From NCBI RefSeq assembly GCF_004358025.1, contig NZ_SMTL01000003.1, forward strand, positions 620,001-684,000: DNA of 64,000 nt. Direction: 5' to 3'. Below, one piece after another: positions 57,328-64,000 of the stretch. The notes under the pieces are model-generated. The model worked only from the letters and a program-made list of their open reading frames with translations. It ran no database searches and was not told where the DNA came from. Numbering within the stretch: the stretch's first letter is position 1; each line of letters starts with the position of its first letter. Origin of the DNA: Rhizobium deserti. Lineage in GTDB: Bacteria > Pseudomonadota > Alphaproteobacteria > Rhizobiales > Rhizobiaceae. A program made the position numbers and the translations under genes.

Positions 57328-58484
57328 CTTTTCGCAAGGCCGTTACCGGCGCCCGCATATTCGACAGCATGGTCTGGCACGATAATGCGGCGCTCGTTCT
57401 TTCGCAGGGCAAGATCGAGAGGATCATGCCGATCGCCGATCTGCCGCCGGATATTGAGATCGTCCGTGCGGGCGGCGGCCTGGTCGCGCCCGGCTTCATC
57501 GACCTGCAGGTCAATGGCGGCGGCGGCGTGCTTCTGAACGAGGCGCCGACGGTTGCAGGCATTGCCCGGATCTGCCAGGCGCATGCGCAATTCGGCACGA
57601 CCGGCCTGCTGCCGACGCTGATCACCGATACGCCGGAGATCACTGCCGCTGCGATCGAGGCGGGCAAGCAGGCCAAGGATCAGGGCGTGCCGGGCTTTCT
57701 CGGCCTGCATCTGGAAGGGCCCCATCTTTCCGTCGGCCGCAAGGGCGCTCACGACCCGCGACTGATCCGCCCGATGGAAGAGAAGGATATCGAGCTTATC
57801 CTGTCCTGCCGGGGTCGTTTCGATGCCCTGATGACCACGATTGCCCCGGAAAACGTGTCGCTCGTACAGGTGGCAAGGCTTGCGGGAGCCGGCTTCATCG
57901 TCAGCATCGGCCATACGGACAGCAGCTACGCGACAGCGCACGCCTATGCGCAGGCCGGCGCTCGCACCGTCACCCACCTCTTCAATGCAATGAGCCCGCT
58001 CGCCCATCGCGAGCCGGGTCTCGTCGGCGCGGCTCTCGATATCGGCACGCTTCACGTCGGCATCATCGCGGATGGCATCCATGTCCATCCGGCCGCCATG
58101 GGTGTCGCTTTGCGCGGCAAGAACGGGCCGGCCAAGATCTTCATCGTCACCGATGCCATGTCGCCGATCGGCACCGATCTCACCAGCTTTACCCTGAACG
58201 CCCGCGAAATCCTGCGCCGCGACGGTCGCCTCACGCTTGCCGACGGAACCTTGGCCGGCGCCGATATCGATATGGCTGCATCGGTCCGCTTCGTGCATGA
58301 GGCGCTCGGCCTGCCGGTCGAGGAAGCCTTGCGCATGGCCTCGGCCTATCCGGCGCAGGCCGCCCGGCTCCACCATCGCAAGGGCGCACTGAAGCCAGGC
58401 TACGATGCAGATTTTATTCTTCTGTCGGAGGATCTGCACGTGAATGCGACCTGGATCGGCGGCAATCTCGCCTATGATTCTTAG
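57324..58484 (+). CDS. nagA: N-acetylglucosamine-6-phosphate deacetylase
   Basis: 386 residues, amidohydrolase fold. Motifs are APGFIDLQVNGGGGV (about 56-70), the metal ligand in HLEGPHLS (Glu, about 133), SIGHTDSSYA (about 195), VTHLFNAMSPLAHREPG (about 217-233) and VTDAMSPIGTD with the catalytic Asp (about 275). It deacetylates GlcNAc-6-P to GlcN-6-P. It starts inside the SIS gene stop (ATGA) and ends overlapping the convergent histidine kinase gene by 4 nt. Confidence 0.94.
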   Translation: MTFRKAVTGARIFDSMVWHDNAALVLSQGKIERIMPIADLPPDIEIVRAGGGLVAPGFIDLQVNGGGGVLLNEAPTVAGIARICQAHAQFGTTGLLPTLITDTPEITAAAIEAGKQAKDQGVPGFLGLHLEGPHLSVGRKGAHDPRLIRPMEEKDIELILSCRGRFDALMTTIAPENVSLVQVARLAGAGFIVSIGHTDSSYATAHAYAQAGARTVTHLFNAMSPLAHREPGLVGAALDIGTLHVGIIADGIHVHPAAMGVALRGKNGPAKIFIVTDAMSPIGTDLTSFTLNAREILRRDGRLTLADGTLAGADIDMAASVRFVHEALGLPVEEALRMASAYPAQAARLHHRKGALKPGYDADFILLSEDLHVNATWIGGNLAYDS

Positions 58485-59863
58485 CTGGCTACCAAAAATG
58501 CAACCGTCACCTTCAACCCTTTGCCGCCGGAGCCTTCCGATAAGGTGACGGCGGCACCGTGCAGGCGGGCGATCTCCTCGACAATCGGCAGACCGAGCCC
58601 GGTGCCGGACAGATCGCTGCGGCCACCCCGCTCGAAGCGCCTCAGCACGGCGGCGCGCTTGTCCGTTGCGATGCCTGGGCCGTCGTCCTCGACTTCAAGC
58701 ACTGCCGACTGATCGACCCTCCTCACCCTGACGGTGATTTCGGCACCGCTGCCGGCATAAAGCAGGGCATTGTTGATGAGGTTCTTCAGAAGCTCGACGA
58801 TCAGCAGCGGTTCAGCCAGCACGGACAACTCGCCATCACCCTCGAAACCCAGATCCAGGCCGGCTTCGGAAGCCTGCGGCACATGGTCGGCTGTTGCCGA
58901 ACGGGCCAGTCCGACGAGATCGACCGGCTGCATGGAAGCGGCCCGGGTTGCGGCGTCGATCTTCGCCATCAGCAGAAGCTGGGCGAGCAGGCGTTCCGCA
59001 TCGCCGACGGCCTCATCCGCCTTGCGAGCGGCTGCCCTCGCTTGATCGAGCGTCACCGCACGGTCCGCCAGCGCCAGCTGGGTGCGGATGATGGCGAGCG
59101 GCGTGCGCAGCTGATGGCTGGCATTGCCGGTAAAGTGGCGCAGCGCCTCGAGCGCGCCCTCGAGCCGCACCATGAAGGAATTGACCGTGTCGACCAGGCC
59201 CTGCACCTCGCTCGGCACCCGCTGGCGGATCGGGTGGAGATCATCCGGACTGCGCTCGGCGATCGCCTCGCTGAAACGGTAGAGCGGCCGCAGCGACAGC
59301 GTCACCGCCACCCAGACAATCACGGCCGCCCCGGCAATCATGAAGAGCAGCCTGAGCGCCGAGCGGATCAGGATCGTTCGGGTCAGTTGCTGGCGGGCAA
59401 TGGTGGTTTCGGCAACGGTCACGGTAAAGGGAACCGACCGGATGCCGGTCGAAGCGGAACGGGCAAGCGACGCCACCCGGATCGGCTCGCCGCGAAAGGC
59501 TGCGTTTTCGAAGGCGGCCGCCTGTCCCTCGCGCCTCGGGATCGAGGGCAGGTTCTGGTAGCCGGTGATAAAGGTGCCGGGCGGTCCGTCGACCCGGTAA
59601 AAAACCCGGTCCTGCGCCGCCGAGGTCAGCATTTCGAGCGCGACATAGGGGATGTCGACCTCCAGCGAGCCGTTTTCGGCAACGATCACCCGTTCGGCAA
59701 TGGCCAGCGCCGAGCCGGCCAGCACCCGGTCGGAGACCTCGTTTGCTGTATCCACCGCTTCGTCCCAGGTGTCGGCCATGGCGATCGTGCCGATCACCGC
59801 TGTCGCGATCAGCAGCCAGGCAAGCAGCCTGCGGCGCAGCGAATAGACCCCTGCCGGCGTCAT
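58481..59863 (-). CDS. tctE: sensor histidine kinase, TctE type
   Basis: 460 residues. Two membrane helices (about 12-30 and 168-192) flank a periplasmic sensor domain. Residues 190-240 resemble a HAMP linker. The phosphoacceptor is His250 in NASHQLRTPLA. The ATPase domain has N-box NLINNALLYAG, G1 VEDDGPGI and G2 GGRSDLSGTGLGLPIVEE. It is coupled to the response regulator gene by a 4-nt overlap and is near the tct transporter, which it likely regulates in response to a carboxylate. Confidence 0.87.
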   Translation of the reverse strand: MTPAGVYSLRRRLLAWLLIATAVIGTIAMADTWDEAVDTANEVSDRVLAGSALAIAERVIVAENGSLEVDIPYVALEMLTSAAQDRVFYRVDGPPGTFITGYQNLPSIPRREGQAAAFENAAFRGEPIRVASLARSASTGIRSVPFTVTVAETTIARQQLTRTILIRSALRLLFMIAGAAVIVWVAVTLSLRPLYRFSEAIAERSPDDLHPIRQRVPSEVQGLVDTVNSFMVRLEGALEALRHFTGNASHQLRTPLAIIRTQLALADRAVTLDQARAAARKADEAVGDAERLLAQLLLMAKIDAATRAASMQPVDLVGLARSATADHVPQASEAGLDLGFEGDGELSVLAEPLLIVELLKNLINNALLYAGSGAEITVRVRRVDQSAVLEVEDDGPGIATDKRAAVLRRFERGGRSDLSGTGLGLPIVEEIARLHGAAVTLSEGSGGKGLKVTVAFLVAS

Positions 59864-60537
59864 TCGGCCGCCGCCCCGCGTTCGAGATAATAACCTATGC
59901 CACGGGCCGTCTTGACCGTCAGCCCGTGCGGCGCGAGCCGGCGCCGCAATCGGCTGACATATTGCTCGATCGCATTGGCCGACAGATCCTCGTCGAAACC
60001 GGTCAGTGAGCGAATGATGGCATCCTTGGAAACCACCTTGCCGGCCCGCAGGAACAGGAGTTCGAGCAGGGCCACTTCGCGGGCCGGAAGATCGAGCGGC
60101 ACGCCCTCGCTGGCAAAGGCCCGCGATGTCAGATCAAAGGTGATGCCGCCATAGGTGACGATGGAACTGCGCAAGCCGGCATGGCGGCGAAGCAGGACGC
60201 GGATGCGCGCCTCGAATTCCGGCACGTCGAAGGGCTTGATCATGTAGTCGTCGGCACCGAGATCGAGCCCCTTGACCCGCTCTTCCGGCGCGCCCCGGGC
60301 AGTTAGGATCATCACCGCCGCCCCGTTCTGCCGCGCCCGCATGGCGCGCAGCACGTCCAGCCCGTCCATTTCCGGCAGGTTGAGATCGAGGATGACCAGA
60401 TCATAGGCCTCCGCTGCGGCTGCCGCTTCGGCGGACAGGCCGTCGGCGACGAGGTCGACGACATAGCCGCTCCCACGCAGGATCGCCGCCAGCCCTTCGG
60501 CCAGCGCGCGATTGTCCTCCACCAGAAGAATGCGCAC
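59860..60537 (-). CDS. tctD: response regulator, OmpR/TctD type
   Basis: 225 residues. The receiver has phospho-acceptor Asp51 (VILDLNLPEMDG), acidic pair in VEDN, Thr in ILTARGAPEERV and Lys in MIKPFDV. The winged-helix DNA-binding domain is at about 125-220 (LDLPAREVALLELLFLRAG, ANAIEQYVSRLRRRL). The start is GTG at 60537, since the receiver begins at once with RILLVEDN; a GGGGA tract lies 11 nt upstream. The candidate target is the repeat array at 62396-62438 upstream of tctC. Confidence 0.87.
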   Translation of the reverse strand: MRILLVEDNRALAEGLAAILRGSGYVVDLVADGLSAEAAAAAEAYDLVILDLNLPEMDGLDVLRAMRARQNGAAVMILTARGAPEERVKGLDLGADDYMIKPFDVPEFEARIRVLLRRHAGLRSSIVTYGGITFDLTSRAFASEGVPLDLPAREVALLELLFLRAGKVVSKDAIIRSLTGFDEDLSANAIEQYVSRLRRRLAPHGLTVKTARGIGYYLERGAAAE

Positions 60538-60610
60538 CCGATCATGTCCCCGTTGCGGCCCCGTTTTACAGGCAAGCGTCCCGGAAGTCACGGATGGGCT
60601 GGGGCTATGG

Positions 60611-61120
60611 TTACGGGGCGCGGCCGATATAATCCATCTTGCCGACCGGCACGCCCTTGTGGCGCAGGATGGCGTAGGCGGTCGTCACGTGGAAATAGAA
60701 GTTGGGCAGGGCGAAGCCGAGGACATAGGTCTTGCCGGTAAAGGTGGTCGATCCGCTGCGGGTCTTGACGACCACTTCCGCTTCCTCGCGGCCGCTCATG
60801 CTGGCCGGATCGACGGCCTTCAGGAAGGCCACCGTCTTTTCGATGCGGGCATGCAGGTCGGCAAAGCTTGCCTCCTCGTCCGCCATCGGCAGGTTTTCGA
60901 TCTGGCCAACCCGGACAGGCACGAATTTGGCGCTGTCGCTGGCCCGCTGGATCTGGCCGGTCAGCGGCAGCATATCCTCGTAAAGGCGGGCCTGAAGCAG
61001 GTCTTCATGGGCCATGCCTTTTTCGTCGGCGAAGGCTTCGCCTTTCCTGAGGATCTCGCTCAGATTGTCGAGGGCACGGAGGAAGGCGGGAACGGTGACG
61101 TCATGCAGGGAAAGCGACAT
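60611..61120 (-). CDS. DUF1993 family protein
   Basis: 169 residues, all-helical DinB-like DUF1993 fold. Recognisable parts are MSLSLHDVTVPAFLRALDNLSEIL, QARLYEDMLPLTGQIQRASD, ENLPMADEEASFADLHARIEKTVAFLK and FALPNFYFHVTTAYAILRHKGVPVGKMDYIG in outline. Function is not known. ATG at 61120 has GAGG 8 nt upstream. It is followed by the response regulator gene after 73 nt. Confidence 0.85.
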   Translation of the reverse strand: MSLSLHDVTVPAFLRALDNLSEILRKGEAFADEKGMAHEDLLQARLYEDMLPLTGQIQRASDSAKFVPVRVGQIENLPMADEEASFADLHARIEKTVAFLKAVDPASMSGREEAEVVVKTRSGSTTFTGKTYVLGFALPNFYFHVTTAYAILRHKGVPVGKMDYIGRAP

Positions 61121-61292
61121 GGAGGAAACCTCTTGTGCAGCGAGCACCGGACCTCCGGCGCCAAGGCGGAGCAGAGGTAAGGACAGCCGCGACCAAAACA
61201 AGCCGGCTGCAACGGCGGTCCTGCCGACGTGGCAGGAATGTCACGTCGTTGCGGTGCTTGTCGCTGGAAGCCGGCTCAGGCATTGTTTGCCG

Positions 61293-62363
61293 ATGAAACC
61301 GATCGCCTTCGCCTTGCTGGCCGCCCTTGTCCTTCCCACCGCGGCCTGGGCCGAAACCACCCTGTTTGCGCCTGTCTCCGGCCGCAGCGACGCGCCGGTC
61401 CTGACTGTTTACTCCTCGCTGGACGAGCCGCTTGCCAAGCCGATGATCGCCGGCTTCCAGGCCGCCAACCCGGATGTGGCGGTCCGCTACGAGGAAATGC
61501 TGACAGGCGAGATCTTCGACCGGATCGTGCAGGAAACCGACCACGGCGGCAAAACCGCGGATTTTGCTTTCTCCTCGGCCATGGACCTGCAGGTAAAGCT
61601 TGCCAATGACGGCTATGCCCAGCGGAGCGACTTGCCGATGAGCACCGCCTGGCCGGTCTGGGCCAACTGGCGCAATACGGCTTATGCCCTGACATTCGAG
61701 CCGGCCGTCTTCGTCTACCACAAGCCGAGCTTCAAGACTTCGCCGCCGCCGTCCACGCGGGCCGAACTGGTCGACTTCCTGCAGCGCCGCGGCGATGCGG
61801 TCTACGGGCGGATCGGCACCTATGACATCGAGCGCTCCGGCGTCGGCTTCCTCTTCATGTCTCGGGACCAGGAGCAGTTCGGCGATATCTGGTCGGTCAT
61901 CCGCGCCATGGGCGCCGGCGGCGTCAAGCTTTACTCGACCAGCCAGGCGATCCTCGAACGCGTTGCCGACGGCCGCTTCCTGCTCGGCTACAATATCCTC
62001 GGCTCCTATGCGGCCGACTGGGCCTCCCGCCACCCGGATGTCGGCATCCTGCTGCCCAAGGACTATACCGTCGTCATGTCGCGCATCGGGCTGGTGCCGC
62101 AGGCGGCGGCGGCGCCGGATCTCGGCAAGCGCTATCTGCAGTTCTTCATGTCGAAGGAAGGCCAGACGATCATGGCGCGCGAGCTGCAGATCCCCGCCGT
62201 CAGCCCGGAAGTGGCAGGCGACAATACGGCGACGACGATGCGCGAAATGCTCGGGGGACAATTGAAGCCGGTTCCGGTCAGCCTCGGCCTGATGGTTTAT
62301 CTCGACCAGGTCAAGCGGGCGCGGCTGATCTCCCGCTGGAACGACGAGCTGAGGCTGCGATGA
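61293..62363 (+). CDS. ABC-type periplasmic solute-binding protein (iron/thiamine class)
   Basis: 356 residues with a signal peptide (about 1-19, TAAWA-E). The fold is that of Fe3+/thiamine/2-aminoethylphosphonate binding proteins: LTVYSSLDEPLAKPMIAGFQAANPDVAVRY in outline, TADFAFSSAMDLQVKLANDGYAQ, YTVVMSRIGLVP, GKRYLQFFMSKEGQTIMA. No permease or ATPase is encoded beside it; instead it sits between TctDE and tctC, so it may serve as a sensor accessory to TctE rather than as a transporter part. Confidence 0.82.
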   Translation: MKPIAFALLAALVLPTAAWAETTLFAPVSGRSDAPVLTVYSSLDEPLAKPMIAGFQAANPDVAVRYEEMLTGEIFDRIVQETDHGGKTADFAFSSAMDLQVKLANDGYAQRSDLPMSTAWPVWANWRNTAYALTFEPAVFVYHKPSFKTSPPPSTRAELVDFLQRRGDAVYGRIGTYDIERSGVGFLFMSRDQEQFGDIWSVIRAMGAGGVKLYSTSQAILERVADGRFLLGYNILGSYAADWASRHPDVGILLPKDYTVVMSRIGLVPQAAAAPDLGKRYLQFFMSKEGQTIMARELQIPAVSPEVAGDNTATTMREMLGGQLKPVPVSLGLMVYLDQVKRARLISRWNDELRLR

Positions 62364-62395
62364 CCATAAAATCGGTTGCAAGTGGCAATCTGCTG

Positions 62396-62438
62396 CTGTC
62401 AGAATGGGATGTCGCGGAAAATGTCAGCTAAATGTCAG
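62396..62438 (+). promoter_or_regulatory. TGTC repeat array upstream of tctC, candidate TctD site
   Basis: CTGTCAG at 62396, ATGTCGC at 62409, ATGTCAG at 62421 and ATGTCAG at 62432 form a direct-repeat array with 11-13 nt spacing. The last two repeats are identical and exactly 11 nt apart, as for OmpR-family regulators. Confidence 0.45.
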
Positions 62439-62585
62439 GTTGATATGCTGGCTTAGGCCATTCGGTACCGTGGAGGCGGGACCCGATCAACGACGGGAGG
62501 CTGCCACAGCGGTGATCGCTGCCGGCCTTCCTTCGTTCAGCTCATAACAGCCGCGTCCGCAGTGACGCCAACGGAGGAATACCCC

Positions 62586-63530
62586 TTGAAACACTTTATT
62601 CTTGCTTCCATTCTGGCTGGCGCGATGGCGCTGCCGGCCTATGCCGCCGATTACTCGATCATGGCGCCGGCCGCTCCCGGCGGCGGCTGGGACCAGACTG
62701 CCCGCTCGCTGCAGACCGCCCTGCAGAAAGAAAAGATTTCCAACCGCGTGCAGGTGATGAACGTCCCCGGCGCCGGCGGCACGATCGGTATCGCCCAGTT
62801 CGCCAGCCAGCAGAAGGGCAATCCGAACGCTCTGATGGTCGGCGGCTATGTCATGGTCGGCGCGATCCTCACCAACAAGTCGCCAGTGACCTTGAAGGAC
62901 GTCACGCCGATTGCCCGCCTGACCGGCGAATATGAAGCCATCGTCGTGCCGGCCTCGTCCGAGATTAAGACGATCGGCGATCTTGTCGCCAAGCTGAAGG
63001 AAAATCCGGGCGCCGTGTCCTGGGGCGGCGGCTCCGCCGGCGGTACCGACCACATCGCCACCGGCCTGATCGCCAAGGCTGCCGGCGTCGATCCGACCAA
63101 GATCAACTACATCGCCTTTTCGGGCGGCGGCGAAGCACTGGCCGCCATTCTCGGCAGCCAGGTCACGGCCGGCATCTCCTCCTTTGGCGAATTCGAGTCG
63201 CAGATCAAGGCCGGCTCGCTGCGCCTGCTGGCAGTCTCTTCCGAACAGCGCATCCAGGGCGTCGATGCACCGACGCTGAAGGAATCCAAGCTGGATGTGG
63301 TAATCCAGAACTGGCGCATGGTGGCCGCGGCTCCGGGCATTTCGGCCGAACAGAAGGCAGCGATCCTGGCCGACTTCGAGAAGCTCGAAAAGTCCGCAAC
63401 CTGGCAGGAAACCATGAAGACCAAGGGCTGGGCCGATACGTACCTCGCCGGTCCTGCCTTCGAAGAGCAACTTGCCAAGGACATCGCGTCCACAGAAACC
63501 ATTCTTAAGGACATCGGACTCGTCAAATGA
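62586..63530 (+). CDS. tctC: tripartite tricarboxylate transporter, binding protein
   Basis: 314 residues with a signal peptide (about 1-20, LPAYA-A). TctC/Bug fold: [20 protein letters not shown] in outline (about 23-42), [70 protein letters not shown]. It captures a carboxylate for the TctAB membrane pair. The start is TTG at 62586 with GGAGGA 8-9 nt upstream. It overlaps tctB by 4 nt. Confidence 0.9.
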   Translation: MKHFILASILAGAMALPAYAADYSIMAPAAPGGGWDQTARSLQTALQKEKISNRVQVMNVPGAGGTIGIAQFASQQKGNPNALMVGGYVMVGAILTNKSPVTLKDVTPIARLTGEYEAIVVPASSEIKTIGDLVAKLKENPGAVSWGGGSAGGTDHIATGLIAKAAGVDPTKINYIAFSGGGEALAAILGSQVTAGISSFGEFESQIKAGSLRLLAVSSEQRIQGVDAPTLKESKLDVVIQNWRMVAAAPGISAEQKAAILADFEKLEKSATWQETMKTKGWADTYLAGPAFEEQLAKDIASTETILKDIGLVK

Positions 63531-64000
63531 GCCTCGACAAGACACCATCGACAAGCATGCAGCGCCGCCCTGATTGGGCGGCGCTTGTTATTGCAGCCAT
63601 TCTCCTCGTCCTCGCCGGCGTCATTCTTTTCGATGTGTCGCGTCTGCGCGATCTCGGCGGCTATTCCCAGGTCGGTCCCGCAACCGTTCCCGGCTGGATC
63701 GCCTATGGACTGATCGGCCTGGCGATCTGGACGGTCGTCGCCGCCTTCCGCGGCGATTTCCCGGTTCGCGAAAAGCAGGAAGTGAAGCCGGTCGTCTGGA
63801 TCGTGGCGGGCCTTGCGGCCCAGATGCTGCTCATCCGCCCGCTTGGCTTTTCGATCGCCACCGGCATCCTGTTCGGCCTGACCGCGGCGGGCTTCGGCGC
63901 CCGTAGGCTGTGGATCAGCATCCCGATCGCGATCGTCATCTGTCTTGCCATCTGGTGGGTATTCTCGGTCGTTCTTTCGCTTTCGCTTCCCGCCGGCCCG
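63527..64000 (+). CDS. tctB: tripartite tricarboxylate transporter small membrane subunit, cut by the window edge
   Basis: 158 residues are visible, and the frame is open at position 64000. Four hydrophobic segments are seen: about 17-35, 55-72, 89-115 (with AAQMLLIRPLGFSIATGILFGL in outline) and 127-150. This fits the small TctB subunit. The start overlaps the tctC stop (ATGA). TctA should follow outside the window. Confidence 0.9.
   Translation, partial: MSLDKTPSTSMQRRPDWAALVIAAILLVLAGVILFDVSRLRDLGGYSQVGPATVPGWIAYGLIGLAIWTVVAAFRGDFPVREKQEVKPVVWIVAGLAAQMLLIRPLGFSIATGILFGLTAAGFGARRLWISIPIAIVICLAIWWVFSVVLSLSLPAGP

Overview
The window is alpha-proteobacterial chromosome, most likely from Rhizobiaceae (Rhizobium / Neorhizobium / Agrobacterium). 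Reasons: a class II AroA whose sequence follows the Agrobacterium CP4 EPSP synthase almost residue for residue; the block TIGR02300 gene - aroA - cmk - rpsA; rimP-nusA-ylxR-infB; an ExbB with a long Pro/Ala leader; DUF3618/holin-type stress genes; repeated GGAAC-N16-NGTT promoters of the EcfG general-stress type; and a small RNA with CCTCCTCC loops of the rhizobial cuckoo / alpha-r14 kind. Density is high, coding sequence is GC-rich (hence many long spurious antisense frames), and no phage, IS element or CRISPR array was seen. It reads as core chromosome with accessory sugar-transport islands.

Layout. 1-5.6 kb: general-stress genes (small charged protein, DUF3618 protein / holin-like protein / nutrient-deprivation-type protein in one coupled operon, a membrane protein plus Zn alcohol dehydrogenase, a DUF4142 protein). 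5.7-9.9 kb: three-gene molybdenum hydroxylase (2Fe-2S subunit, Tat-exported Mo subunit, tri-haem cytochrome c), also behind a GGAAC promoter. 10.1-13.8 kb: treZ and malQ. 13.9-14.3 kb: two small stress-type proteins. 14.4-19.2 kb: ROK regulator divergent from xylF-xylH-xylG, with a perfect 19-bp palindrome at the xylF promoter. 19.2-24.5 kb: lactonase, MOSC protein, recR, lytic transglycosylase, MFS exporter. 24.6-30.6 kb: rimP-nusA-ylxR-infB with a terminator in its leader and another at its end. 30.6-35.4 kb: a KduD-like SDR, exbB-exbD-tonB with a candidate iron-responsive operator, an Ldh-family dehydrogenase. 35.4-37.9 kb: ABC export/import-type operon with a histidine-rich permease. 37.9-39.9 kb: alkaline phosphatase with a three-repeat Pho box, and a three-hairpin small RNA. 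40.1-43 kb: RNase D-like exonuclease and a large uncharacterised protein. 43-47.5 kb: rpsA-cmk-aroA and, divergently, the TIGR02300 acidic protein, then tRNA-Ala(GGC). 48-58.5 kb: divergent amino-sugar cluster (murQ-SBP-permeases-Gfo/Idh-ATPase leftward; BadF-type kinase-GntR-SIS deaminase-nagA rightward) with two matching operators between. 58.5-64 kb: TctDE-like two-component system, DUF1993 protein, a solute-binding protein, and the start of a tripartite tricarboxylate transporter (tctC, tctB running off the end).

Themes. Five promoters with identical geometry (GGAAC, 16 nt, then TGTT or GGTT) lie 20-60 nt before start codons in the first 14.4 kb and tie the stress genes and the molybdenum hydroxylase into one likely regulon. 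The 48-58.5 kb cluster encodes a complete route from imported N-acetylglucosamine, and probably N-acetylmuramic acid, to fructose-6-phosphate under one GntR repressor. Two ABC operons carry a strong hairpin directly after the binding-protein gene, which would keep that message more abundant than the permease message. All functional calls come from reading motifs and context; no database search was run.
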